NCBI GenBank assembly: GCA_964623885.1
Contig: CAZUVM010000182.1
Coordinates: forward strand, 1 to 13,189
Direction: 5' to 3'
Length of the DNA: 13,189 nt
From: CAZUVM01 sp964623885
Lineage (GTDB): Bacteria; Verrucomicrobiota; Verrucomicrobiia; Limisphaerales; UBA8199
Below are positions 5,687-12,978 of this stretch, piece by piece (within the stretch, counting starts at the first letter, position 1; each line of letters starts with the position of its first letter). The position numbers and the translations under genes are program-made. The notes under the pieces are model-generated. The model did no database searches. It was not told where the DNA came from and was given only the letters and a program-made list of their open reading frames with translations.

Positions 5687-7135
5687 ATGAGTACTGCCAC
5701 TGAGACAATCGAGAGCCTGGTTAAAAAGGAGTACAAGTACGGCTTCTACACCGACGTCGAGGCGGACGCCGCGCCGCCGGGGCTGAATGAGGACATCATC
5801 CGCCTCATCTCCGCCAAGAAAAAGGAACCCCCGTTCATGCTCGAATGGCGTCTCAAGGCGTACCGCCATTGGCTAACCATGAAGGAGCCGAACTGGCCCC
5901 ACGTGCATTATCCTCCCATCGATTACCAGAACTCGGTTTATTATTCCGCGCCGAAGAAAAAAGGCGATGGTCCCAAGAGCCTCGATGAGGTTGATCCTAA
6001 ATTGCTCGAGACCTACGAGAAGCTCGGAATACCGCTGAAAGAACGCGAACGTCTCGCCGGGGTCGCCGTGGACGCGGTGTTTGACAGCGTCTCGGTCGGC
6101 ACCACCTTCAAGAAACAGCTCGCCGACAAGGGCATCATCTTTTGTTCGTTCACTGAAGCGGTTCAGGAACATCCCGAGCTCGTAAAGAAGTACCTGGGTA
6201 TGGTGGTTCCTTACACGGACAATTATTTCGCCGCGCTCAACTCCGCCGTGTTCAGTGACGGCTCGTTTTGTTTCATCCCCAAGGGCGTGAAATGCCCGAT
6301 GGAGCTCTCGACTTATTTCCGCATCAACGCCGCCAATACCGGCCAGTTCGAGCGCACGCTGATTATCGCCGAGGAAGGTGCCTCGGTCAGCTACCTCGAG
6401 GGCTGCACGGCTCCCATGCGTGACGAGCACCAGCTCCACGCCGCGGTGGTCGAGTTGATCGCTCTCGATGATGCCCAAATCAAATACTCCACGGTCCAAA
6501 ACTGGTATCCCGGAGATGAACACGGCAAGGGCGGCATCTATAATTTCGTCACCAAACGCGGCCTTTGCAAAGGACGCAATTCGAAGATTTCCTGGACACA
6601 AGTCGAGACCGGTTCCGCTATTACTTGGAAATACCCCAGTTGCATCCTGCAAGGCGAAAATGCCATCGGGGAGTTTTACTCAGTAGCCGTAACGAACAAT
6701 TATCAACAGGCAGATACGGGCACGAAGATGGTGCACATCGGTAAGAACACCCGCAGCACTATCGTTTCGAAGGGCATCTCCGCCGGCCATGGCCAAAATA
6801 GTTACCGCGGCCTCGTGAAGATCCAAAAGAGCGCCACTAATGCCCGCAACTTTTCTCAGTGCGATTCACTGCTCCTGGGAAACAAATGCGGCGCGCATAC
6901 TTTCCCCTACATCGAGGTTAAAAACACCTCCTCTCGTGTCGAGCATGAGGCCTCCACTTCGAAAATCGGCGAAGACCAGATTTTTTACTGCAACCAGCGC
7001 GGCCTGGCGACGCAGGACGCCGTTAACATGATTGTCAACGGCTTCTGCAAAGAAGTGTTCCGCGAACTCCCGATGGAATTCGCCGTCGAAGCGCAGAAGC
7101 TTCTCGGCGTCAGCCTGGAAGGAAGCGTCGGATAA
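5687..7135 (+). CDS. sufB: Fe-S cluster assembly scaffold protein SufB
   Basis: SufB is the scaffold of the SufBCD complex, receiving sulfur and building [Fe-S] clusters in the cytoplasm. The 482-residue product is full length and typical throughout: N-terminal KKEYKYGFYTDVEAD, the GVKCPMELSTYFRINA block, and the C-terminal beta-helix with FSQCDSLLLG and CGAHTFPYIEVKN. Cys392 corresponds by distance from the C-terminus to E. coli Cys405, and H420-E421 to H433-E434, residues known to matter for cluster formation. ATG 5687 is preceded by a T-run and TTGG but no real Shine-Dalgarno. It follows the Fur-family gene by 41 bases and precedes sufC by 88, pointing to one transcript. Confidence 0.96.
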   Translation: MSTATETIESLVKKEYKYGFYTDVEADAAPPGLNEDIIRLISAKKKEPPFMLEWRLKAYRHWLTMKEPNWPHVHYPPIDYQNSVYYSAPKKKGDGPKSLDEVDPKLLETYEKLGIPLKERERLAGVAVDAVFDSVSVGTTFKKQLADKGIIFCSFTEAVQEHPELVKKYLGMVVPYTDNYFAALNSAVFSDGSFCFIPKGVKCPMELSTYFRINAANTGQFERTLIIAEEGASVSYLEGCTAPMRDEHQLHAAVVELIALDDAQIKYSTVQNWYPGDEHGKGGIYNFVTKRGLCKGRNSKISWTQVETGSAITWKYPSCILQGENAIGEFYSVAVTNNYQQADTGTKMVHIGKNTRSTIVSKGISAGHGQNSYRGLVKIQKSATNARNFSQCDSLLLGNKCGAHTFPYIEVKNTSSRVEHEASTSKIGEDQIFYCNQRGLATQDAVNMIVNGFCKEVFRELPMEFAVEAQKLLGVSLEGSVG

Positions 7136-7144
7136 ACCAGGCAC

Positions 7145-7227
7145 AGGAGCACAGACCAATGATTGAATTGCGTACCAACGCTGCTTTGTCACTTCGTTAC
7201 TTTGTTGTTAACAATTACTGGAAATGA
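7145..7227 (+). CDS. 22-residue ORF with Shine-Dalgarno, overlapping the sufC start (candidate coupling leader)
   Basis: AGGAG at 7145-7149 lies nine bases before ATG 7159. The reading frame gives 22 residues (MIELRTNAALSL...) and stops at TGA 7225-7227, overlapping the sufC ATG (7224-7226) in the classic ATGA arrangement. sufC itself has no Shine-Dalgarno. This is the geometry of translational coupling, in which ribosomes finishing the small ORF restart on sufC. The peptide has no recognisable domain and its sequence may not matter. Chance overlap cannot be excluded. Coding part is 7159-7227. Confidence 0.4.
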
Positions 7228-7994
7228 GCCAACCCATCCTCGAAATCAAAGATCTCAACGCCGGCGTTGACGATAAGCACATCCTCAAGGGCATTAATCT
7301 CACGATCTCGCCTGGGGAAGTCCATGCCATCATGGGCCCGAACGGCAGCGGCAAAAGCACCCTGGCGGCCATCCTGGCCGGACGCGAAGGTTACGATGTC
7401 ACTTCCGGCCAGGTCCTTTATGACGGCAAAGACCTGCTCGATCTCGATCCTGAGGAGCGCGCTCGCGAAGGCCTTTTCCTGGCTTTTCAATATCCCGTCG
7501 AGATCCCCGGCGTCAACAGCACGGTCTTCCTCAAGGCCGCGTTGAATGAGATCCGCAAGCATCACGGACTGTCCGAACTCGATGCCATGGAGTTCCTCGT
7601 CCTGGTTAAAGACAAAATGAAGCTCCTCGAGCTCAGCGAGGACCTCCTGCGCCGATCGGTCAACGAAGGTTTCTCGGGCGGCGAAAAGAAGCGCAACGAG
7701 ATCTTCCAGATGGCTGTGCTCGAACCTAAACTTGCTGTCCTCGACGAAACCGATTCCGGCCTGGACATTGATGCGCTTAAGATTGTTTCCCATGGCGTCA
7801 ACAAGCTGCGCCGGCCCGATAGCGGGCAACTCGTCATCACTCACTACCAGCGCCTGTTGAATTATATTGTGCCGGATTTTGTTCATGTGCTGGTCGATGG
7901 CCGCATCGTCCGAACCGGCGGCAAAGAGCTGGCTCTCGAGTTGGAGGAAAAAGGTTACGACTGGATCACCCGCCGCGAAACCGTTGCGGTGTAG
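7224..7994 (+). CDS. sufC: Fe-S cluster assembly ATPase SufC
   Basis: SufC is the ABC-type ATPase that drives SufB (and SufD) conformational change during cluster assembly; it is cytoplasmic and has no membrane domain. The 256-residue product shows Walker A GPNGSGKST (38-46), the Q-loop LAFQYP (86-91), the SufC-specific signature FSGGEKKRNEI (150-160), Walker B LAVLDE followed by TDSGLDIDAL (170-184), and the H-loop His207 (VITHYQ). Length is normal. The start overlaps the stop of a 22-codon ORF by four bases. No sufD, sufS or sufU follows; the next 317 bases contain a REP-like pair and then hisF. Confidence 0.96.
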   Translation: MSQPILEIKDLNAGVDDKHILKGINLTISPGEVHAIMGPNGSGKSTLAAILAGREGYDVTSGQVLYDGKDLLDLDPEERAREGLFLAFQYPVEIPGVNSTVFLKAALNEIRKHHGLSELDAMEFLVLVKDKMKLLELSEDLLRRSVNEGFSGGEKKRNEIFQMAVLEPKLAVLDETDSGLDIDALKIVSHGVNKLRRPDSGQLVITHYQRLLNYIVPDFVHVLVDGRIVRTGGKELALELEEKGYDWITRRETVAV

Positions 7995-8053
7995 GACCAA
8001 CTTGGTTGCAGGAGCCGACGTGAGGGTGTGATGCCCAAACACAATCTCGGTGT

Positions 8054-8079
8054 CATTAACACCCCGCTTCAGCGGGGTG
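8054..8079 (+). repeat. REP-like palindrome, copy 1
   Basis: CATTAA leads into CACCCCGCT-TC-AGCGGGGTG (8060-8079), a perfect 9-bp stem with a two-base loop. It shares its frame (CATTAACACC, two variable bases, GCTTYAGC, two complementary bases, GGTG) with copies at 8159-8184 and 12979-13004. Confidence 0.8.
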
Positions 8080-8158
8080 ATTAGCGGCCGAGGTGGAGAG
8101 GCAACCGTTTCAACCCGGATTTTGCATTAGCATTTGGCACCTCCGAGCTGACACGGAG

Positions 8159-8184
8159 CACCTCGCTGAAGCGAGGTGTTAATG
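8159..8184 (-). repeat. REP-like palindrome, copy 2 (inverted)
   Basis: CACCTCGCT-GA-AGCGAGGTG (8159-8178) followed by TTAATG. Read on the minus strand it differs from copy 1 at just two bases, which are the two members of one stem pair (C-G replaced by T-A), so the hairpin is preserved. Confidence 0.8.
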
Positions 8185-8231
8185 AGAGCACACGCGATTT
8201 GGGCAACACGGCCGTGAGGAGGCTCTAATCA

Positions 8232-8291
8232 ATGTTAAATGCCGAATGTTTGTGGTTCGGATCCTTAAAAGCATTGCCTCCTTTCACCTAA
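8232..8291 (+). CDS. Possible 19-residue leader ORF upstream of hisF
   Basis: GAGGAGG (8216-8222) stands nine bases before ATG 8232; the frame runs 19 codons to TAA 8289-8291, twenty bases before the hisF start. The peptide has no histidine, so it is not a his-type attenuator. hisF has no Shine-Dalgarno of its own. It could be chance in AT-richer intergenic DNA. Confidence 0.2.
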   Translation: MLNAECLWFGSLKALPPFT

Positions 8292-8311
8292 ACCGCTTTC
8301 ATCCTCCGCGC

Positions 8312-9091
8312 ATGATGGCTAAACGCGTCATCCCCTGCCTCGACGTCCACGCCGGCCAGGTCACACGCGGTGAAAAGTTCGGCCGCGCGGAAGCCGGCGA
8401 GTTGCGCAACGTAGGCGATCCCGTCACGCTCGCGCTTCGCTACAATGAGCAAGGCGCCGACGAAATGGTTTTTTTCGACATTACCGCGACCGCTCACGGT
8501 CGCGCCACCATGGTCGATGTGATCGAGCGGACCGCGAACGAGTGCTTTATGCCGCTGACCGTTGGCGGTGGTCTCCGTACCGTGGATGACATGTATACCA
8601 TGCTCCGCGCCGGCGCTGACAAAATCAGCATCAACTCTTCCGCGCTCGCCAGCCCCGATCTTATCCATGCCGGCGCCGAGAAATTCGGCAGCCAATGCAT
8701 TGTCGTCTCCATCGATGCTAAAAAAACCGGCCCTGACAAATGGGAAGTCTTCTCCCATGGAGGCCGCAAACCAACAGGTCTCGATGCCGTTGATTGGGCC
8801 CGGCGCGCCGTCGCGCTCGGTGCGGGCGAAATTGTCCTTAACAGCATCGATGCCGACGGAACCAAAGCCGGTTTTGATCTCGCAATCACCCGCCGGGTCA
8901 GCGAAGCCGTAGGAGTCCCTGTCGTGGCCAGTGGAGGCGCCGGCACACTCGAACATATGGCCGATGTCCTGCTGGAAGGCAGAGCCGATGCCGTCCTCGC
9001 CGCCAGTGTTTTTCATTTTGGCAAATACACCGTCGGCAATGTCAAAAGCTACCTCGCGGAAAAAGGCATTCCCGTTCGAATGGTGAATTAA
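8312..9091 (+). CDS. hisF: Imidazole glycerol phosphate synthase cyclase subunit HisF
   Basis: HisF joins ammonia from HisH with PRFAR to give imidazole glycerol phosphate and AICAR, linking histidine and purine synthesis. The 259-residue TIM barrel begins MMAKRVIPCLDV, the family signature, placing catalytic Asp11 at its usual number. The second catalytic Asp is D135 in VVSIDAKK (D130 in the Thermotoga enzyme). Phosphate-binding loops VGGGL and ASGGAG are present. Relative to the Thermotoga enzyme about five residues are added in catalytic loop 1 (RGEKFGRAEAGELRNVGDP). Start: ATG 8312 or 8315; an upstream in-frame extension to 8246 lacks family character. No Shine-Dalgarno is visible. No other his gene is in the window. 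Confidence 0.95.
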   Translation: MMAKRVIPCLDVHAGQVTRGEKFGRAEAGELRNVGDPVTLALRYNEQGADEMVFFDITATAHGRATMVDVIERTANECFMPLTVGGGLRTVDDMYTMLRAGADKISINSSALASPDLIHAGAEKFGSQCIVVSIDAKKTGPDKWEVFSHGGRKPTGLDAVDWARRAVALGAGEIVLNSIDADGTKAGFDLAITRRVSEAVGVPVVASGGAGTLEHMADVLLEGRADAVLAASVFHFGKYTVGNVKSYLAEKGIPVRMVN

Positions 9092-9119
9092 AACTACGGC
9101 GTGAGTCACTCGGCCCGCT

Positions 9120-10364
9120 ATGTTCGCTCACCACAAGGAACTGGTCGCCATTCTGATATTCAGCGGCACTTACCTGCTCATCAGCGGGCGTCAGTTAAAG
9201 ATCCTCCCACTGAATCGTCCAGCCGCCGCGCTCCTCGGTTCGGTCCTGATGGTCGCCTTGGGCGTCATGACCCCCGAACAGGCTTACCGCGCTGTCGATT
9301 ACGACACGCTCGTCCTGTTGCTCGGCATGATGATCATTTCCGCCTATCTGTACCTCGGCGGCTTCTTCGATTGGGCTGCCGATTGGATCCTGCGCCGCGC
9401 CCGGACACCTCATGCACTTTTGGTTTATTTGATCTGCACCTCGGGAATCCTCTCGGCCCTGCTCGTCAACGACATTGTATGTCTCATGCTTACGCCGCTG
9501 GTCGTCGCGGTTATGGTCCGCGGAAATCTGCCGCTCAAGCCCTACCTGCTGGCACTCGCCATGAGCGCCAACCTGGGCAGCGTCGCGACACTCGTCGGCA
9601 ACCCGCAAAACATGATTATCGGCCACCTGTCGCGAATTCCATTCCTCCGATTCTCCGTCTCGCTGCTGCCGGTTGCGATGGTCGGGCTGATTGTGCAATA
9701 CGCGGTGCTTCGGATCGGTTTCCGCAAAGATCTTCGCGCGGCTGCCATCCAACGACCCGAATCCGAGCCCCGTCAATTCGATCGCGCGTTGCTCGCCCTC
9801 ACGTTTTCCATTTTGGGCTTGGTCTTCGTCGGCTTCCTGGTAGGACTCAATCTTCCCTGGACCGCGCTCGCCGGCGGCGCGTTGATCATGGTTGCCGCCC
9901 GCCGTGACACCCATCCTGTTTTAAAACTCGTCGATTGGCACCTCCTGGTCTTTTTCGCCGCTCTTTTTATCGTTGTGGAGGGTCTCAGCGGCACCGGTTT
10001 GCCCGACCAAATCTTCCACGGCGTTCAGGGAGTATTTGGTCATTCGGTCGCGAGCCAGGCCTGGAACTTCGCTTGGTTCTCCGAACTCGGCTCAAACGTT
10101 TTCTCCAACGTCCCGTTCGTTTTGGTCGCCGGCAAATGGATCAATAATTTTGCCCATCCGGAGCTGATGTGGAAAGTTATGGCCCTGGCCACCACCTTTG
10201 CCGGCAATCTCACTATCCTCGGCTCGGTCGCAAACATCATAGTTCTCGAATCCGCCCGGGCCCACACAGAGATCGGGTTCTGGGACTACGCGCGCTATGG
10301 CATTCCGATCACAATTCTCACGAGCATCGCCGGCATGGCCATCCTGCTTCTTCTTCACTCTTAA
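9120..10364 (+). CDS. Ion-transporter-superfamily membrane protein (ArsB/NhaD/SLC13-like anion transporter)
   Basis: The 414-residue protein is almost wholly hydrophobic, with around ten to twelve membrane segments. Two internally related half-motifs mark the superfamily: NLGSVATLVGNPQNMII (151-167), preceded by LLVNDIVCLMLTPLVV (115-128), and AGNLTILGSVANIIV (361-375), preceded by FSNVPFVLVAG (328-338). These correspond to the two re-entrant hairpins that form the substrate and cation site in ArsB, NhaD and SLC13 proteins. The substrate (arsenite, dicarboxylate, sulfate or a proton/sodium exchange) cannot be decided. The gene starts 28 bases after hisF and precedes a sulfatase, so sulfate transport is a possible but unproved reading. 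No ArsR or ArsC neighbour is present. Confidence 0.85.
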   Translation: MFAHHKELVAILIFSGTYLLISGRQLKILPLNRPAAALLGSVLMVALGVMTPEQAYRAVDYDTLVLLLGMMIISAYLYLGGFFDWAADWILRRARTPHALLVYLICTSGILSALLVNDIVCLMLTPLVVAVMVRGNLPLKPYLLALAMSANLGSVATLVGNPQNMIIGHLSRIPFLRFSVSLLPVAMVGLIVQYAVLRIGFRKDLRAAAIQRPESEPRQFDRALLALTFSILGLVFVGFLVGLNLPWTALAGGALIMVAARRDTHPVLKLVDWHLLVFFAALFIVVEGLSGTGLPDQIFHGVQGVFGHSVASQAWNFAWFSELGSNVFSNVPFVLVAGKWINNFAHPELMWKVMALATTFAGNLTILGSVANIIVLESARAHTEIGFWDYARYGIPITILTSIAGMAILLLLHS

Positions 10365-10373
10365 TCTTGCTCA

Positions 10374-10390
10374 TAATCGTAATCGTAATC
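10374..10390 (+). repeat. Short tandem repeat TAATCG
   Basis: TAATCGTAATCGTAATC is nearly three copies of a 6-base unit just after the transporter stop. The tract lies inside the open upstream extension of the sulfatase frame and is one reason to reject that extension. Nothing indicates a function. Confidence 0.5.
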
Positions 10391-10467
10391 TCTGCTCTCC
10401 TCTCCCTAACCCATTCACATCCTTCTTGCCGGTCACGTGTCGTTCGCGCATTTATTTCAACCACCGA

Positions 10468-11850
10468 ATGAGCTCTACGAAACGCCCCTTGTTCCTGCTG
10501 GTCTGCGTCCTCTTCCTCCTGCGCATGACTTCTCCAGGCTCTTTCTTCGCCGCCGACCTCAAACCCAATGTTATCGTCATCTTGTCCGACGACCTCGGCA
10601 GTATTGACGCCGGGTGCTATGGCGCGACCGATCTGGTCACTCCCGCGGTGGATTCACTCGCATCTCAAGGTGTCCGGTTCACACAATTCTATTCGGCGGC
10701 ACCTGTTTGTTCACCGTCCCGCGCCGCGCTTTTGACCGGCCGCTATCCGTGGCTGGTCGGCATGCCCAACAATGCCCCCTCGCCTCCAAGCGAGTCTGAC
10801 GATCAGCTCGACACCTTCACCGGCACTGGGCTGTCTGCTGATGCGGCCACGATGGCCAACATGTTCCGCGATGCCGGCTACGCAACGGCGCATGTCGGCA
10901 AATGGCACCTCGGCTACAGCAAAGGCCATCGCCCGCTCGATCATGGTTTCGACTACTCCTTTGGGTTCATGGATGGATGCATCGACAACTACTCGCACTT
11001 TTTCTATTGGGACGGCGCCAATCGCCACGATCTTTGGGAAAACAACCGGCGGGTCCGTTTTCCAGGCCACTATTTTCCTGACCTGATGCTTGAAAAATCC
11101 GAAGCGTTCATCAATTCGCACAAGGACAAGCCTTTCTTTCTCTACTTTGCCATCAACATGCCGCACTACCCGTATCAGGGTGACCCGAAATGGCTCGACT
11201 ATTACAACTCGAAGCACACGCCGTATCCGAGAAATCTGTACGCGGCTTTCGTGAACACGCTCGACGAACGCATCCAGCTCCTGTTGAAGTTTTTGGCCGA
11301 CGCGAAGCTACGCGATCGTACGATCATCATTTATCAATCCGACAACGGTCATTCAACGGAAGCCCGGGCTCACGGCGGTGGCGGCAACAGCGGCCCCTAT
11401 CGCGGCGCCAAGTTCAGTCTCTTCGAAGGTGGCATTCGACTTCCGGCCATTATCTCCTGGCCTCGTCATCTCCCGGAAGGCGCCGTTCGCAACCAGATCG
11501 CCCACGGCTGCGATTGGTTGCCTACATTGGCCGAGCTCTGCAACCTACCCTTGCCGAAAACTAAACTCGACGGTCGCAGCCTCTTGCCCGTCATCCGCTC
11601 CCCAACCGCACCCAGTCCGCACGACGCGCTCCAATGGCAAGTGGGCCGTCAGTGGGCTGTCCGCCAGGGTGACTGGAAACTCCTGCACGATCCGATTGAT
11701 CCCGCTAAGCCCGACAAAATCGATCTTTTCGAGCAACATTGGTATCTCGCCAATATTCCCGCTGATCCATCCGAGCGCACTAACCTCGCCGCGCAATATC
11801 CGGACATCGTCGCGCGACTTCGACACCTCGCTCCCACTGAGTTGAAATGA
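10468..11850 (+). CDS. Secreted type I sulfatase (formylglycine-dependent)
   Basis: The 460-residue protein starts at ATG 10468 with a signal peptide: basic MSSTKR, hydrophobic LFLLVCVLFLL, likely cleavage near FFA-AD (residue 29). There is no lipobox. The sulfatase signature CSPSRAALLTGR begins at Cys81, the residue converted to formylglycine in this class. Metal and active-site elements are ILSDDLGS (D41, D42), HVGKWHLGY and IIYQSDNGHS. The C-terminal half contains GPYRGAKFSLFEGGIRLPAIISWP, typical of arylsulfatase A-like and polysaccharide sulfatases. It probably removes sulfate from sulfated glycans in the periplasm or outside; substrate unknown. The frame is open 57 codons upstream, but that part translates intergenic repeat. 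No formylglycine-generating enzyme or anaerobic maturase gene lies in the window. Confidence 0.93.
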   Translation: MSSTKRPLFLLVCVLFLLRMTSPGSFFAADLKPNVIVILSDDLGSIDAGCYGATDLVTPAVDSLASQGVRFTQFYSAAPVCSPSRAALLTGRYPWLVGMPNNAPSPPSESDDQLDTFTGTGLSADAATMANMFRDAGYATAHVGKWHLGYSKGHRPLDHGFDYSFGFMDGCIDNYSHFFYWDGANRHDLWENNRRVRFPGHYFPDLMLEKSEAFINSHKDKPFFLYFAINMPHYPYQGDPKWLDYYNSKHTPYPRNLYAAFVNTLDERIQLLLKFLADAKLRDRTIIIYQSDNGHSTEARAHGGGGNSGPYRGAKFSLFEGGIRLPAIISWPRHLPEGAVRNQIAHGCDWLPTLAELCNLPLPKTKLDGRSLLPVIRSPTAPSPHDALQWQVGRQWAVRQGDWKLLHDPIDPAKPDKIDLFEQHWYLANIPADPSERTNLAAQYPDIVARLRHLAPTELK

Positions 11851-11898
11851 GCCTGAACACAATACAAGGGAAGGGGATCGCGGCCGCCTCGGGCGCAA

Positions 11899-11920
11899 CG
11901 GTTGGCACCCTCGCCAACCG
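11899..11920 (+). terminator. Hairpin after the sulfatase, possible terminator
   Basis: CGGTTGGC (11899-11906) and GCCAACCG (11913-11920) form a perfect 8-bp stem with loop ACCCTC, 49 bases after the sulfatase stop. No T-run follows, so intrinsic termination is uncertain. Confidence 0.35.
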
Positions 11921-11977
11921 CATTCTCGCTTCACCAGTTCTGCTCATTAGTAGGTGAGCCAAGGCCGACAACACCCA

Positions 11978-11995
11978 ACCGGCGAGGGCGCCGGT
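11978..11995 (-). terminator. Hairpin after the methyltransferase, possible terminator
   Basis: ACCGGCG (11978-11984) and CGCCGGT (11989-11995) pair perfectly around AGGG. It lies 64 bases past the stop of the minus-strand methyltransferase. Its GGCGAGGG is complementary to CCCTCGCC of the neighbouring hairpin, so the two could also pair with each other. No T-run follows on the minus strand. Confidence 0.3.
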
Positions 11996-12018
11996 CGGCA
12001 GCACCCGAGGGCGGGCGC
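11984..12018. repeat. GC-rich GAGGGCG direct repeats in the convergent spacer
   Basis: GAGGGCG occurs at 11984-11990 and again at about 12009-12015, each within GC-rich sequence (GAGGGCGCCGGTCGGC; GAGGGCGGGCGCGC). It sits between two converging genes. I take it as an intergenic repeat of unknown role. Confidence 0.35.
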
Positions 12019-12058
12019 GCTCCCCGAAGACCCCACAACCATTCCAGCCGGCCGTGAC

Positions 12059-12883
12059 TCAATCTACTCGCCTGCCTTCTGCCCAACAAACCGAGTACCA
12101 TAGCGCTGCTCCAGGTTCCCGGCGCCACTGCCCGAAGGAACCAACGACCTGATCAAAGCTCGATGCATTGAACAAGCCATCTTTGAGAATTTGGTCCCGG
12201 GCACCCTGGATGACCTTGATCAAATTGTCTACGTACACATTGAAGTGCGGGTGCCCATGACAAGAGCCAAAGAACACCCAGGTTGTGCGCACCGGCTTCG
12301 TCCCTGCCTCGCTTAGAAGCGCCGGCAGCTTGCGCCCAATAAAAGGATCATTGCCTAGCTCGCGGTACGTTTGCATATACGCCTCCCATAACTGCATAAA
12401 GCCAGGAATCTCCGGATACATTCTCAGCACATCATGATCGTCATCCGCCAGCAGCACACGGCCTCCAGGTTTCACTGCCCGCACCATCTGCTTCACCACG
12501 TTTAGCGGGTCCGGTACATGCTCGAGCACGAACCGCGTGTGCGCCACATCAAATGTTCGCCATTCTGCTTCTTCCAGCGGCAACTGCCGAGCGTCACCTG
12601 CTCGAAACTCTACCAAACCCTCTTCTCCATCGGCTTTTGCCTGCTGAACCGCCTGTGCTATCTGCTCATCGCTCCGTTCGATTCCCACCACCCTGGTCCC
12701 GGCTACCCTCGCCATTGCCCGCGAAAACTGTCCAAGCCCGCTGCCTACATCGAGCACCTTTTCTCCACCTTTCAGGTTTAGCTCTTTGAGACATCCATCG
12801 TTGAGCAATACCGTGTTGAGCAGCGTTAAGCGCTTCTGCTCCTCCGGATCCGTGCCGTGGATGTAATGTGATGGCGTGGACAC
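12059..12883 (-). CDS. Class I SAM-dependent methyltransferase
   Basis: The roughly 274-residue protein has a Rossmann-fold methyltransferase core: motif I VLDVGSGLGQFS (43-54), an acidic residue ending strand 2 (VVGIERSDEQI, E69), an acidic strand-3 region (FRAGDARQLPL), and FDVAHTRFVLEHVPDP with KPGGRVLLADDD, typical of the UbiE/methyltransferase-11 group. The N-terminus STPSHYIHGTDPEEQKRL is a common cap in small-molecule methyltransferases. I prefer GTG 12883 as start; GTG 12901 would add six residues, and neither has a convincing Shine-Dalgarno. The C-terminal part has HGHPHFNVYVDNLI and probably forms a substrate lid. Substrate unknown. It converges with the sulfatase and has no partner gene. 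Confidence 0.85.
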   Translation of the reverse strand: MSTPSHYIHGTDPEEQKRLTLLNTVLLNDGCLKELNLKGGEKVLDVGSGLGQFSRAMARVAGTRVVGIERSDEQIAQAVQQAKADGEEGLVEFRAGDARQLPLEEAEWRTFDVAHTRFVLEHVPDPLNVVKQMVRAVKPGGRVLLADDDHDVLRMYPEIPGFMQLWEAYMQTYRELGNDPFIGRKLPALLSEAGTKPVRTTWVFFGSCHGHPHFNVYVDNLIKVIQGARDQILKDGLFNASSFDQVVGSFGQWRREPGAALWYSVCWAEGRRVD

Positions 12884-12978
12884 CCGGCACTTATAAAACA
12901 CTCGCCCGCCTCAGGAAACGACTTTTCTCTGTCCCAACTGGCGCGATTTAAAGTACCAGGACCGCCGTTTACACCTCC

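Larger units (their letters stand above)
8054..8184. repeat. REPIN-like element: two REP palindromes in inverted orientation
   Basis: Copy 1 (8054-8079) and the inverted copy 2 (8159-8184) face each other with CATTAA ends outward, enclosing 79 bases. Inside, GAGGTG (8090-8095) and CACCTC (8138-8143) form a nested 6-bp inverted repeat, so the whole 131-base unit can fold as one long imperfect hairpin. This is the layout of REPINs, which elsewhere are mobilised by REP-associated tyrosine transposases (RAYTs). It sits directly after sufC and may also act as a terminator or mRNA stabiliser. No transposase is in the window. Confidence 0.65.

Noticed and set aside
7215..8042. 275-residue ORF on the minus strand opposite sufC
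   Set aside because: It is the antisense shadow of a firmly identified gene with strong codon bias; similar long shadows lie opposite sufB, hisF, the kinase and the transporter.
9101..9907. 268-residue plus-strand ORF overlapping the transporter
   Set aside because: It is a frame-shifted shadow rich in Arg, Pro and His with no domain; the 9120 frame has clear transporter motifs.
10297..10467. 57-codon upstream extension of the sulfatase
   Set aside because: It overlaps the transporter's 3' end, translates the TAATCG repeat, and would bury the signal peptide that begins at 10468.
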